Shown: positions 27,638 through 36,579 of the stretch, one piece after another
Layout of the letters: each line of letters opens with the position of its first letter
Numbering within the stretch: position 1 is the first letter of the stretch
Assembly: GCF_014042355.1 (NCBI RefSeq)
Contig: NZ_JACEZU010000002.1
Coordinates: 124,001-188,000 of the forward strand
Length of the DNA stretch: 64,000 nucleotides
Direction: 5' to 3'
Source: Rugamonas apoptosis
GTDB taxonomy: Bacteria > Pseudomonadota > Gammaproteobacteria > Burkholderiales > Burkholderiaceae_D
Notes under the pieces: generated by a model
The model's database searches: none
Told to the model about the DNA's origin: nothing
The model's input: the letters and a program-made list of their open reading frames with translations, nothing else
Made by a program: the position numbers and the translations under genes

Positions 27638-28713
27638 TGTACTGCGCGGGCTCGCTACTTCGCCGCTCGCCGGGCGCGATGCGGACGGCGCAGGCCACGC
27701 TGGTGGCGCTGGCCTTCGCCTTGCCCGCGCCGGGTGCATGGGCAGGCGGACACGCGAAGCCGGCATCCAGTTCCGCACAAGCCACCGGCACACGTGGCGC
27801 GCCATTCCAATTCAGCGTGGTCGGCCACATTTGGGGTAACGGCGGGGGCAACAACGGGGGCAACGGCGCGAGCAGTAGCGCAAACACCGGCGGCGGCGAC
27901 GAATCCGCGCTGCGGCGCATCCTGGCCGACGCCAGCGCCGCCAATCCCGCCTTCGTCATCGCGACCGGCGTCAAAGCCGGTGCGGAACCTTGCAGCGACA
28001 AGCTGTACGCCCAACGCCGCCAATTATTCAACGAGGTGGACGCGCCGCTGATCGTGTCGCTGGCCGGCGACGACTGGACCGAGTGCCTCAATTCGGCCGG
28101 CCGCTCCAACGCCATCGAACGCCTGAACCGGCTGCGCGAACTGCTGTACGCCGATAGCCAGTCGCTGGGCAGCCGGCGCCTGACGCTCACGCGCCAGTCG
28201 GGCACGGCCAAGTTCCGCAGCTACGCGGAGAACGCGCACTGGGAATACGGCAACGTGCTGTTCGCCACCATCAACCTGCCTGCCAAGAATAATCACTTCC
28301 GTCCCGAGGCAGGCCGCAACAGCGAATACGAGGACCGCCTGGTGGCCAACCGCGCCTGGCTGCACCGCCTGTTCACGCTGGCCGAACACCGCAAGCTCGA
28401 TGGCCTCGTGCTGTTCTCGGACGGCGACGTCGGCCTGCAGGCGGAAAAAAGCTTTTCACTGCTGTCTGGCTTCCTGCCGAAACAGGATGGCTACGCCGAA
28501 CCAAGGCGACAGATCAGCAACCTGGCGGAGCAATACAAGGGAACGGTGCTGCTGGTGGATACCCAGGGGACGGGCAATGAACCGGCCATCAACTGGCACG
28601 GCAAGGTGGGGCATTTGAGCCTGGCCGCCGACTGGGCCGAGGTGCGCGTCGCGCCCGGCGCCGCCACCCTGTTTGTGGTCAAGGGTGGCAACGCGGACGC
28701 GGCGCCGCAATAG
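27634..28713 (+). CDS. exported protein of unknown function, metallophosphoesterase-like layout
   Basis: The first ATG (27634) overlaps the mutS stop, giving 359 residues; a start at 27679 ([13 protein letters not shown]) would give a more standard signal peptide ending AWA. After a Gly/Asn/Ser-rich linker, the body alternates beta strands and helices: [56 protein letters not shown] and [11 protein letters not shown]. These echo calcineurin-like phosphoesterases (D/G-H and N-H positions), but the metal ligands are incomplete, so this is only a structural suggestion. It may be cotranslated with mutS. Location is probably periplasmic. Confidence 0.7.
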   Translation: MMYCAGSLLRRSPGAMRTAQATLVALAFALPAPGAWAGGHAKPASSSAQATGTRGAPFQFSVVGHIWGNGGGNNGGNGASSSANTGGGDESALRRILADASAANPAFVIATGVKAGAEPCSDKLYAQRRQLFNEVDAPLIVSLAGDDWTECLNSAGRSNAIERLNRLRELLYADSQSLGSRRLTLTRQSGTAKFRSYAENAHWEYGNVLFATINLPAKNNHFRPEAGRNSEYEDRLVANRAWLHRLFTLAEHRKLDGLVLFSDGDVGLQAEKSFSLLSGFLPKQDGYAEPRRQISNLAEQYKGTVLLVDTQGTGNEPAINWHGKVGHLSLAADWAEVRVAPGAATLFVVKGGNADAAPQ

Positions 28714-28765
28714 ACAGCAACCGCATGGCCGCGCACGGCGGCCGATGCGGCTACGGCATACTGAC

Positions 28766-29305
28766 TTAGTGGATCGGGTGGATGGCGACGTGATCGCCGT
28801 CCTCGCCCTCGTCACCGTCGTCGCCGTGGTGATGGCCATGGGCGCCATGCACGTGCTCGTGGGCGATTTCCTCGTCGGTGGCAGGACGCACGTCGGCCAC
28901 GTTCAGCGAGAAGCGCAGTGCCATGCCGGCCAGCGGATGGTTACCGTCCAGCACAACCTTGTCGTCGGCGATATCGGTCACGGTGAAGATCATGGCTTCT
29001 TCGTCGGCGCCGTCGGGCATGCCTTCGAACTGCATGCCCACTTCCAGCGGCTCTGGCAGGCGGTTGCGCTCTTCCACCTTGACCAGCGCGGGATCGTAGT
29101 CGCCGAACGCGTCTTCCGGCTCGATCTGGATGATGGACGAGTAGCCCACTTCCTTGCCGTCCAGCTCTTCCTCGATTTTTGGCAGCGTGTTCTCGTAGCC
29201 ACCGTGCAGGTAGACCATGGGCTCGCGGCCGTCTTCGATCAGATTGTCCTGCGCGTCGGACAGTTTGTAATTCACAGTCACGACCGTGTTCTTGGCAATC
29301 TTCAT
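28766..29305 (-). CDS. slyD: FKBP-type peptidyl-prolyl isomerase, SlyD-like
   Basis: The start at 29305 (MKIAKNTVV) follows AGGAT; the product has 179 residues. An FKBP domain split by an insert-in-flap chaperone domain is visible: YKLSDAQDNLIEDG, the LHGGYENTLPKIEEEL core and GNHPLAGMALRFSL. The tail is rich in His, Asp and Gly (HEHVHGAHGHHHGDDGDEG), as in SlyD proteins that bind nickel. Roles are protein folding in the cytoplasm and possibly metal handling for hydrogenase or urease. It is divergent from the ribosomal oxygenase gene. Confidence 0.93.
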   Translation of the reverse strand: MKIAKNTVVTVNYKLSDAQDNLIEDGREPMVYLHGGYENTLPKIEEELDGKEVGYSSIIQIEPEDAFGDYDPALVKVEERNRLPEPLEVGMQFEGMPDGADEEAMIFTVTDIADDKVVLDGNHPLAGMALRFSLNVADVRPATDEEIAHEHVHGAHGHHHGDDGDEGEDGDHVAIHPIH

Positions 29306-29418
29306 TGTTGTATCCTTTCTATAATGAGCAGGCAAATTATACAGCCTCGCCTCCCCCGCCACAGGAAAAGCCGCATCGGGAAGCCGCCGCCGCACGGGCG
29401 CGATTGTTATAATGAGGC

Positions 29419-30540
29419 ATGAAAAAATTACCTCTCCTCGGCAACATCACGCCCGCCCAGTTCCTGAGCGAATACTGGCACAAAAAACCCCTGCTGATCC
29501 GTCAGGCCATCCCCGGCTTCAAGCCGCTGGTCAGCCTGGACACGCTGCAAACCATGGCCACCAAGGACCACGTGGAATCGCGCCTGGTGACGGCCACCGG
29601 CGGCCACTGGAACATGCAGCACGGCCCGCTGGAACACCTGCCGCCGCGCACCCAGAAGGAATGGACACTGCTGGTGCAGGGCGTCAACCTGCACGACGCC
29701 AAGGCTGACGCGCTGCTGCGCCAGTTCCGCTTCCTGCCCGATGCGCGCCTGGACGACCTGATGATCAGCTTCGCCACGGACGGCGGCGGCGTCGGCCCCC
29801 ATTTCGATTCCTATGACGTGTTCCTGCTGCAAGCCCAGGGCCAGCGCCGCTGGCGCATCGGCCCGCAGAAGGACTTGAGCCTGATCGAAGGGCTGCCGCT
29901 CAAGATCCTGTCCAAGTTCAAGCCGAACGAGGAATTCGTGCTGGAGCCAGGCGACATGCTGTACCTGCCGCCCCACTACGCCCACGACGGCGTGGCCATC
30001 GGCGATTGCCAGACCTATTCCATCGGCTTCCGCTCGCCGTCCTATCAGGAGCTGGGCGAAGCGTTCCTGCAATTCATGGCCGACTCGATCGACCTGCCGG
30101 GCCGCTACGCCGATCCAGAGCTGGAAGCGACCAACAAGCCGGCCGAAATCCCGCGCCACATGCTGGACGCCGTGGCCGACGAACTGAACAAGGTGCGCTT
30201 CACCGAGGACGACGTCACCATCTTCCTGGGTGAACACTTGTCCGAGCCCAAGCACAACGTGTTCTTCACGGGCCCGGCCAAGCCGCTCGCGGTGGGCAAG
30301 TTCGCCGAAACGGCCGCTAAAAAAGGGCTGGTGCTGTCGCGCAAGACGCAAATGTTGTATCGTGGCAAGCACGTATTCATCAACGGCGAATCGTTCGCCA
30401 TCGGCCGCGCCGACAAGGTCACGCTGGAAGCGCTGGCCAACCAGCGCGCCCTGGACGGCTCGGCCATCGCCGGCGCCTCGGACGATGTGATGGATGCGCT
30501 CTACACCTGGTATCAGGATGGCTGGATCGAACTGGCCTGA
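29419..30540 (+). CDS. ribosomal protein uL16 arginine hydroxylase (RoxA/YcfD-like)
   Basis: This 373-residue JmjC/cupin-type 2-oxoglutarate Fe(II) oxygenase has metal ligands in GPHFDSYDVFL (H128, D130) and a distal His in PPHYAHDGV. The opening FLSEYWHKKPLLIRQA and the C-terminal winged-helix-like segment match E. coli YcfD, which hydroxylates an arginine of ribosomal protein uL16. It is the neighbour of slyD and near mutS. Substrate assignment rests on family similarity. Confidence 0.9.
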   Translation: MKKLPLLGNITPAQFLSEYWHKKPLLIRQAIPGFKPLVSLDTLQTMATKDHVESRLVTATGGHWNMQHGPLEHLPPRTQKEWTLLVQGVNLHDAKADALLRQFRFLPDARLDDLMISFATDGGGVGPHFDSYDVFLLQAQGQRRWRIGPQKDLSLIEGLPLKILSKFKPNEEFVLEPGDMLYLPPHYAHDGVAIGDCQTYSIGFRSPSYQELGEAFLQFMADSIDLPGRYADPELEATNKPAEIPRHMLDAVADELNKVRFTEDDVTIFLGEHLSEPKHNVFFTGPAKPLAVGKFAETAAKKGLVLSRKTQMLYRGKHVFINGESFAIGRADKVTLEALANQRALDGSAIAGASDDVMDALYTWYQDGWIELA

Positions 30541-30591
30541 ACGTCCGTACCTGGGCGGCATAGGCAGGCATAGGTATATAAGGGAGGTTCC

Positions 30592-31068
30592 GTGGACAAG
30601 CAAACGCGCGCGTTTTCCAGCCGGCTGGAATTTGAACAGCTGCTGCAGCTGTGCTTGTCCCGGGCCAGACTCCAGCTGCAGATGTTCGACCCCGACTTCG
30701 CGCTGTGGCAACTGGGCAGCAGCGCGACAGACGCCATCTTGCGTCCTTTTCTCAGCGGCGGCGGCAAGCTGCAATTAGTCGCCCACAGCAACGCCTACCT
30801 GGAGCGCGAGGCGCCCCGTTTCCTGCGCCTGCTCAAGGATTATGGCCACGCCATCGAATGCCGGCTCACCCACAAGAATCTGCGCCAGCTGACCGATTCC
30901 TTCTGCATCGCCGACGGGCGCGACCAGGTGCGCCGCTTCCATGCCGAGCACCTGCGTGGCGAGGCCGTATTCGACTCTCCGCCCGACACACAAGTCTGTG
31001 CGGAACGCTTCATTGCCATCTGGAAGGAATCCTCGCCCGGTTTACATGCAAGTACGGCTGGCTTATGA
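30592..31068 (+). CDS. conserved hypothetical protein, possible PLD-like half domain
   Basis: A GTG start at 30592 follows GGGAGG at the right distance; the product has 158 residues. It is cytoplasmic and has no signal. It contains LQMFDPDFALWQL, a central GGGKLQLVAHSNAYLE, and HKNLRQLTDSFCIADGRDQVRRFH. That pattern recalls one half of a phospholipase D-like fold (beta strand, helix, H...D...R), but an HKD motif is not complete. It follows the hydroxylase gene by 51 bases and may share its transcript. Function is unknown. Confidence 0.75.
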   Translation: MDKQTRAFSSRLEFEQLLQLCLSRARLQLQMFDPDFALWQLGSSATDAILRPFLSGGGKLQLVAHSNAYLEREAPRFLRLLKDYGHAIECRLTHKNLRQLTDSFCIADGRDQVRRFHAEHLRGEAVFDSPPDTQVCAERFIAIWKESSPGLHASTAGL

Positions 31069-31376
31069 GCCATATCAAGGTAAAATGCGCGGTGCGCGTA
31101 AAAATGCCGGTGGTAAGTGATGATTAGGTGATAATTCCGTTCCACGGGGTTTGAAACGAAATGTTGCGATATCGCAAAATAGTTATGAAAAACGATTGAT
31201 TGCGCTATTGCGATGCACCAAAAATCGCTATAATATTCGGTTAGGAAGTTTCCGTTGTCTGGCAGGCACCTTATGGTACGAAAAGCCTTCGAAGACGACC
31301 TAATGAGCGATAATTACCGGTAATTATTCATCGCAACAATGTTGTTTTTAATTTTGAATTAATTAAGGAAAACCCC
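31069..31376. promoter_or_regulatory. long leader and promoter of the small lipoprotein gene
   Basis: These 308 bases contain no gene. TATAAT at 31229-31234 is a strong -10; a weak TTGCGA/TATTGC -35 lies 15-17 bases before it. About 70 bases downstream, ATAATTACCGGTAATTAT (31310-31327) is a perfect 18-base palindrome, flanked further out by GCGAT and ATCGC. It would form a hairpin in the 5' leader or act as an operator. AAGGAAAA precedes the ATG at 31377. Confidence 0.65.
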
Positions 31377-31625
31377 ATGAAAAAATCCCTGCTGATCGTC
31401 TCCCTGCTGGCTGTTGCTCTGGCTGCTTGCTCGAAAAAAGAAGAAGCGCCTGCCGCTCCTGCTCCAGTAGCCGCTCCTGAAGCCGCTGCTCCTGCTGCCG
31501 CTCCAGCCGCTCCTGCTGCTGACGCTGCTGCTCCTGCTGCTTCGGCTGCTGCTCCTGCAGCTTCGGACGCTGCTGCTGCTCCTGCCGCTTCGGCTGCTTC
31601 GGCTGCTTCCGCTGCTTCGAAGTAA
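31377..31625 (+). CDS. small Ala/Pro-rich lipoprotein
   Basis: This 82-residue lipoprotein has signal peptide MKKSLLIVSLLAVALAA and lipobox cysteine C18. A short acidic/basic stretch SKKEE follows, then an almost pure Ala-Pro-Ser tail with irregular repeats of the AAPAAS type. The coding strand uses GCT heavily, unlike most neighbours, which hints at high expression. No fold is expected; it may be a cell-envelope spacer or adhesin-like filler. A strong promoter and a UUCG-type terminator flank it, so it is an independent, probably abundant transcript. Confidence 0.85.
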   Translation: MKKSLLIVSLLAVALAACSKKEEAPAAPAPVAAPEAAAPAAAPAAPAADAAAPAASAAAPAASDAAAAPAASAASAASAASK

Positions 31626-31642
31626 TCAGCTTGTGTAAAGAA

Positions 31643-31702
31643 ACCGGTCTTCGGGCCGGTTTTTTTACGCCTGGACTTCAAGAAACCGGCTCATGGGCCG
31701 GT
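31643..31702 (+). terminator. two successive terminators after the lipoprotein gene
   Basis: ACCGGTC-TTCG-GGCCGGT (31643-31660), with a UUCG-type loop, and ACCGGC-TCAT-GGGCCGGT (31685-31702) are each followed by a T7 run and ACGCC. The second looks like a duplicate of the first. Both lie 17-80 bases past the lipoprotein stop. Confidence 0.9.
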
Positions 31703-31782
31703 TTTTTTACGCCCAAACAACTGCCATTGCCGCACGTCATGTCTTCAATATAGTTCAGCCAGTTTCATAATCAAGGCAAGGG

Positions 31783-31812
31783 GCGTAAAAAAACCGGCCA
31801 GCGGCCGGTTTC
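31783..31812 (-). terminator. terminator of the bamC transcript
   Basis: On the minus strand, AACCGGCCGCTGGCCGGTT is followed by a T run and TACGCC. This third copy shares the CCGGTTTTTTTACGCC end with the two plus-strand terminators nearby. It lies about 50 bases past the bamC stop. Confidence 0.88.
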
Positions 31813-31859
31813 TGTGGCGGCCAGCCACGCTCGAGCGTGTGGCTGGCTGCGACTTGCCG

Positions 31860-33017
31860 TTATTTTAATTGCTCGTGCAGCAGGGTCAGGATCTTTTCCG
31901 CTACCGCGCCCGTTTCCGGCTTGCCGGCGTTGTTGAGCACCGTGACCAGGCTGTCGCTGCCCGAGCCCGCCTTGACGGCGATGCGGTAACGCTGCGCTTC
32001 CTTGTCCGCCTCGGAATCGCCCCAGCTGAACAGTTTGCTGAAGAAGCCCTTGGTTTCGCCCGCGTCCTGGTTCACATAGCGCACAAAGTACGTGCCCTGG
32101 GTACGGTCGCGGTCTTCCACCGTGAAGCCGGCGCGGTCCAGCGCCAGGCCCACGCGGCGCCAGGCACGGTCGAAGCCCTCGTCCACCGACACGGCGCGCT
32201 CGGCGCCCGCCCCCACCAGCGTGGCGTGCTGCGGCTGGACGATGGCGTTCGATACCGCCGTCTTGGCCTGCGCGTCTTCCGTGCTGCCCAGCTTGGTCAT
32301 CAGGCGTGCCAGGAATTGCGCTTCCAGGCCGGGATCGTTGGGACGGGCGGTCCACATCGTCGATTCCTTCTGGGCGCCCGTCACCACTTCCTGGGCGCCG
32401 CGGTGGCTGATGTAGACTTCGGTACTGCCATCGGCGGCACGTTCGAGGCGGGTACGGAACTTGTCGCGCTCACCGCTCGAATAGAGCGAATCGAATACCT
32501 TGCCCACCGTATTGCGGATGAAATCCTGCGGAATCTTGGCCCGGTTCTCGTTCCATTCCGTTTCCATCAGGCCAGCAGCTGGCATGTCCAGCGCCAGCGT
32601 GAAGCCCGAGTCTTCCCAGAACTGTTTCAGTTGCGGCCACAGCTGCTCCGGCGTCTGCTTGACGACCAACCAGCGCTGGTTGCCGGCACGTTCCACGCGG
32701 ATGTCGTTCAACGCGGCAGGCGCCACAACCGTGCCGGCCTGCACTGCGGCGACCGGGCTGTTGCCTTTTTGCGCGTTATAGCCGGATGCGGTGGCGATGC
32801 CGTTGGCCGAATCGGGCAGCGAGTAGCGGTTATCTTTCTGCAATTGCGTCAGATCCGGCGGCACGTCGAGCGTGCTGGCCTTTTTGGCGGACTTGTAATC
32901 CACCTTGTCATTGCCGACAACGGAACCGATCATGCCGCAACCGGTCAAACTGGCCATCAAGGCGCCCACGATCAGGGCACGCTGCGAGGAAATAGATGCT
33001 GTCTTGCGAATAGTCAT
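31860..33017 (-). CDS. bamC: outer-membrane assembly lipoprotein BamC
   Basis: This 385-residue lipoprotein has signal peptide and lipobox LTGC (C27). A lineage-typical stretch follows (YKSAKKASTLDVPPDLTQ), the conserved unstructured segment that contacts BamD. Two helix-grip domains then contain VERAGNQRWLVVKQTPEQLWP and the C-terminal FVRYVNQDAG. BamC is part of the beta-barrel assembly machine at the inner face of the outer membrane. It is downstream of dapA, the usual order in Betaproteobacteria, with a hairpin in between. Confidence 0.93.
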   Translation of the reverse strand: MTIRKTASISSQRALIVGALMASLTGCGMIGSVVGNDKVDYKSAKKASTLDVPPDLTQLQKDNRYSLPDSANGIATASGYNAQKGNSPVAAVQAGTVVAPAALNDIRVERAGNQRWLVVKQTPEQLWPQLKQFWEDSGFTLALDMPAAGLMETEWNENRAKIPQDFIRNTVGKVFDSLYSSGERDKFRTRLERAADGSTEVYISHRGAQEVVTGAQKESTMWTARPNDPGLEAQFLARLMTKLGSTEDAQAKTAVSNAIVQPQHATLVGAGAERAVSVDEGFDRAWRRVGLALDRAGFTVEDRDRTQGTYFVRYVNQDAGETKGFFSKLFSWGDSEADKEAQRYRIAVKAGSGSDSLVTVLNNAGKPETGAVAEKILTLLHEQLK

Positions 33018-33062
33018 GTCGTTACTGGTTAAGAAGCTGGATGACAGCTGGAATCAGGTTAG

Positions 33063-33091
33063 AGAGCGAACCGCGTGCGGCACGCGGTTCG
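33063..33091. promoter_or_regulatory. intercistronic hairpin between dapA and bamC
   Basis: AGCGAACCGCGTG and CACGCGGTTCGCT are perfect 13-base arms around a 3-base loop. There is no T run. It probably folds in the dapA-bamC mRNA and may set the relative levels of the two products or mark partial termination. Confidence 0.6.
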
Positions 33092-33109
33092 CTGACGGTG
33101 AACAGCCAG

Positions 33110-33988
33110 TTACGGCAAGATGCCCGCTTCGCGCAGCGCCGCGCGCACGGCGTTGTGGCACTCGCCAGCCAGCGGCACCAGCGGCAGGCGTATGCCGGCC
33201 GGCATCATGCCCATCTCGGCCAGCGCCCACTTGACGGGCACCGGATTCGGTTCGATGAACAGTTTCTGGTGCAGCGGGAACACCTTGTTGTTGATCTCCA
33301 CGGCCTTGGCGATCTCGCCCGCCATGGCGGCCTTGCACATTTCGTGCATGGCGCGCGGGGCCACGTTGGCCGTCACGGAGATATTGCCCATGCCACCGGC
33401 CAGCATCAGGGCCATGGCGGACGGATCGTCACCGGAATAGACGGCGAACGACTTGGGCGCCAGGCGCAGCAGGTCCAGGCCACGGCCGATGTTGCCGGTC
33501 GCGTCCTTGACGCCGACGATGTTGGGGATAGCGGCCAGGCGCAGGATGGTTTCGTTGCTCATGTCGGCAACGGTGCGGCCAGGCACGTTGTACAGGATGA
33601 TGGGCAGGTCCACCGCTTCGGCGATCGCCTTGAAGTGCTGGTACATGCCTTCCTGGGTAGGACGGTTGTAGTACGGCACCACCAGCAGGGCGGCGTCGGC
33701 GCCAGCCTCTTTGGCGTAACGGGTCAGCTCGATCGCTTCGGCGGTCGAATTGCCGCCGGTGCCGGCGATGATGGGGATGCGGCCCTTGGTGTGCTCGACC
33801 GCGGCCTTGATCAGCGCGCAGTGCTCATCCACGGTAACGGTGGCCGACTCGCCGGTGGTGCCGACGATCACGATGCCGTCCGTACCTTCAGCGATGTGCC
33901 AGTCGATCAGCTTGTTCAAACCCGGGAAGTCCAGACTGCCGTCTGCGTGCATCGGGGTGACGATTGCTACTATGCTGCCCTTAATCAT
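33110..33988 (-). CDS. dapA: 4-hydroxy-tetrahydrodipicolinate synthase
   Basis: This 292-residue DapA condenses pyruvate with aspartate semialdehyde in lysine and diaminopimelate synthesis. The TIM-barrel motifs are complete: [10 protein letters not shown], the active-site YYNRPTQEG with its Tyr, the Schiff-base Lys in GVKDATGN, and the substrate Arg nearby. It is cytoplasmic. It sits between a methyltransferase/trpS pair and bamC, a stable betaproteobacterial order. Confidence 0.97.
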   Translation of the reverse strand: MIKGSIVAIVTPMHADGSLDFPGLNKLIDWHIAEGTDGIVIVGTTGESATVTVDEHCALIKAAVEHTKGRIPIIAGTGGNSTAEAIELTRYAKEAGADAALLVVPYYNRPTQEGMYQHFKAIAEAVDLPIILYNVPGRTVADMSNETILRLAAIPNIVGVKDATGNIGRGLDLLRLAPKSFAVYSGDDPSAMALMLAGGMGNISVTANVAPRAMHEMCKAAMAGEIAKAVEINNKVFPLHQKLFIEPNPVPVKWALAEMGMMPAGIRLPLVPLAGECHNAVRAALREAGILP

Positions 33989-34073
33989 AGGAAACCAATT
34001 GCATAAAGGATTAAAACAACGATTGTAGACGATAGCCCGCGCCTGTGGTGCATCGCCACCTACAAATCACTGT

Positions 34074-34622
34074 TCAAAATGGCGGCAACAGGGCCGCCAC
34101 GCGGGGAAAGTCCTGCTTGACGGCGCACAAGCGTTGCACCATCGCAGGTTTAGGCGCTTCAACCACACCCTCCTCGAACGCGACGACGCGCAACTCGTGG
34201 TCGCGCGCCAGCTCCAGCAGTTCGCCCGCCTGCAACAAAAAGGCGGGATTGGATGGCTTGCCGAACTGGGCGTTCCCGTCGGCGAAGGTTTCGTAAATCA
34301 ACACACCGTTCGCCGCCAGGCTGTCCACCATGGATGCCAGCAGCGGGCGGTGCAGATAATTGGTGACGACGATGCCGGCGAAGCGGCCGGGGCCGAACGG
34401 CCACACGGCGTCATCGGCCTCCAGGTCCACTTCCGAGGTGACGATGCCGGGGCCAGCGGCGGCGGCCAGCGCGGCCGGATCGCGGTCCACGGCCACCACG
34501 GCGTGATCGAGCGCGGCCAGGTGGCGCGCATGGCGGCCACTGCCGCAGGCCAGATCCAGCACTTCGCCGCCCGGAATCAGGGGCGCATAGCGGCGCACCC
34601 AGGAAGAGATGCATTCGCTCAT
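34074..34622 (-). CDS. class I SAM-dependent methyltransferase
   Basis: This 182-residue small Rossmann-fold methyltransferase has motif I VLDLACGSGRHARHLA and an acidic end of beta 2 at VAVDRDPAAL. Motif IV lies near GIVVTNYLHRPLL. The substrate is unknown. The start overlaps the trpS stop by four bases (ATGA), so it is translationally coupled to trpS and part of the trpS-methyltransferase-dapA-bamC run. Confidence 0.88.
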   Translation of the reverse strand: MSECISSWVRRYAPLIPGGEVLDLACGSGRHARHLAALDHAVVAVDRDPAALAAAAGPGIVTSEVDLEADDAVWPFGPGRFAGIVVTNYLHRPLLASMVDSLAANGVLIYETFADGNAQFGKPSNPAFLLQAGELLELARDHELRVVAFEEGVVEAPKPAMVQRLCAVKQDFPRVAALLPPF

Positions 34623-35821
34623 GCGTAAGCCAGGCCCATCGCTTCGCGCACGTCGCGCATGGTTTCCTGGGCCAGCTTGCGGGCCACGTCATTGCCGTCG
34701 GCCACGATGGCGCGCACCAGCGACGGGTCGTCCAGGTATTGCTGGGCGCGCTCGTGCATGGGCTCCTGTTCCTTGATGATGGCGTCGATGACCGGCTGCT
34801 TGCATTCGATGCAGCCAATCCCGGCCGACTTGCAGCCCTTGACCACCCATTCCTTGGTGGCCGTGTCGGAATAGACTTCGTGGAATTGCCAGACCGGGCA
34901 TTTGGCCGGATCGCCCACGTCCGTGCGGCGCACGCGGGCCGGATCGGTGGGCATGGTGCGTACTTTCTTGGTGACCACTTCCTTGTCCTCGCGCAAGGCG
35001 ATGGCGTTGCCGTAGCTCTTGGACATCTTGCGGCCATCCAGGCCCGGCAGGCGGGAGGCGGCCGTCAAACGGGCTTGCGGTTCGACCAGGATCAGCTTGC
35101 GGCTGCCTTCCAGGTAGCCGAACAGGCGTTCGCGGTCGATCATGGACAGGCTCTGGGCGTCGTCCAGCATGGCCTTGGCCTGCTCCAGCGCATCGTCCTT
35201 GCCGTCCTGCTGGTATTCCGTGCGCAGTTCGTTGTACAGCTTGGCGCGTTTGCTGCCCAGCTTCTTCACGGCTTCCTGCGCCTTTTCCTCGAAGCCCTTC
35301 TCTTTGCCGTACAAGTGATTAAAACGGCGCGCAATTTCGCGCATCATCTCGATATGGGGCACCTGATCCTCGCCCACCGGCACCTGGCTGGCGCGGTAAA
35401 TCAGCACGTCGGCCGCCTGCAGCAGCGGGTAGCCGAGGAAACCGTAGGTGGCCAGGTCGCGGTTGGCCAGGTTTTCGATCTGGTCCTTGTAGGTGGGCAC
35501 CCGCTCCAGCCAGCCCAGCGGCGTGGCCATGGACAGCAGCAAGTGCAGCTCGGCGTGTTCCGGCACCTTGGACTGGATGAACAGCGTCGATTGCGAGGGG
35601 TCGATACCGGCCGCCAGCCAGTCCACCAGCATATCCCAGGTGCTGCGCTCGATAATGGCGGGATCGTCGTAATGGGTGGTCAGCGCGTGCCAGTCGGCCA
35701 CGAAGAACAAACAAGGCAGTTCGGACTGCATCTTGATCCAGTTTTTCAGTGCACCGTGGTAATGCCCAAGGTGCATGGCGCCAGTGGGGCGCATGCCGGA
35801 AACGACGCGATCAGGATACAT
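34619..35821 (-). CDS. trpS: tryptophan--tRNA ligase
   Basis: This 400-residue class Ic synthetase charges tRNA-Trp. The HIGH-type motif is MHLGHYHGA and the KMSKS-type motif is GRKMSKSYGN. It is longer than E. coli TrpS (334) because of a central insertion and a C-terminal extension, as in other Betaproteobacteria. Two nearby cysteines in the IGCIECK loop belong to this group. It lies between a site-2 protease gene and a methyltransferase gene on the same strand. Confidence 0.96.
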   Translation of the reverse strand: MYPDRVVSGMRPTGAMHLGHYHGALKNWIKMQSELPCLFFVADWHALTTHYDDPAIIERSTWDMLVDWLAAGIDPSQSTLFIQSKVPEHAELHLLLSMATPLGWLERVPTYKDQIENLANRDLATYGFLGYPLLQAADVLIYRASQVPVGEDQVPHIEMMREIARRFNHLYGKEKGFEEKAQEAVKKLGSKRAKLYNELRTEYQQDGKDDALEQAKAMLDDAQSLSMIDRERLFGYLEGSRKLILVEPQARLTAASRLPGLDGRKMSKSYGNAIALREDKEVVTKKVRTMPTDPARVRRTDVGDPAKCPVWQFHEVYSDTATKEWVVKGCKSAGIGCIECKQPVIDAIIKEQEPMHERAQQYLDDPSLVRAIVADGNDVARKLAQETMRDVREAMGLAYA

Positions 35822-35827
35822 AATTGG

Positions 35828-36484
35828 TCAACTTAAAAGAAGGGAAAGCGGCGTGAGCAGCATACGGAGCGCATATTCGGTCAGCATGGCCAGCGGCACG
35901 ACGAAGAAATTGAGGATTTTGAAGTATATCAAGGCCAGCACGATGTAAAAACCATATGGTTCAATACGGGCGAACTTGTAGGCCAGCGCATGCGGCAACG
36001 CGCTGGTGAGGATGCGGCCCCCGTCCAGCGGCGGGATGGGCACCAGGTTAAAGGCGAACATCAGGATATTGGTCAGGATGCCGGCCTGCGCCATGCGGAC
36101 GAAGAACGGTTCCGTCACGCCGGCGGCCGATTCCAGCAGGGCCAACATCATCCAGCCGAACGCCATCACGAAGTTGGCGGCCGGGCCAGCCAGGGCTACC
36201 CACGCCATCTGTTTTTTCGGATTGCGCAAGGCGGAAAAGTCCACCGGCACCGGCTTGGCGTAGCCGAACACGAATTTACCGTCCGTGGCCAGGTACAACA
36301 TGATGGGAATGATGATGGTACCCAGCAAGTCGATATGCTTGATGGGGTTCATGCTCATGCGGCCGGCCAGATAGGCCGTGCTGTCGCCAAAGTAACGGGC
36401 CGCGTAGGCGTGCGCCGCTTCGTGCAGGGTGATGGCGAACAGCACCGGCAGCGCGTAGACCAGGATGGTTTGATAATCGTTCAT
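35828..36484 (-). CDS. site-2 protease family (M50) membrane protein
   Basis: This 218-residue multi-pass metalloprotease-like protein has HEAAH (H21-H25) in the first helix region. The third zinc-ligand motif appears in IPPLDGGRIL. About five hydrophobic segments are visible. Small M50B proteases of this class are common next to trpS in Betaproteobacteria; the substrate is unknown. It is in the same strand run as trpS, 6 bases upstream of the trpS start. Confidence 0.9.
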   Translation of the reverse strand: MNDYQTILVYALPVLFAITLHEAAHAYAARYFGDSTAYLAGRMSMNPIKHIDLLGTIIIPIMLYLATDGKFVFGYAKPVPVDFSALRNPKKQMAWVALAGPAANFVMAFGWMMLALLESAAGVTEPFFVRMAQAGILTNILMFAFNLVPIPPLDGGRILTSALPHALAYKFARIEPYGFYIVLALIYFKILNFFVVPLAMLTEYALRMLLTPLSLLLS

Positions 36485-36579
36485 GTGGGGGATTTTATCA
36501 GAGCGGCAAAACCGCCATTGGAGCGGGCGCCACTTAAGGCGGGGTTAAGGCCCGCGCGGCGGACGGGGTGGGCGCCCAC

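Noticed and set aside
25028..27805. 925-codon minus-strand reading frame opposite mutS
   Set aside because: MutS on the plus strand has every expected motif; the antisense frame has no domain and a shadow-like composition.
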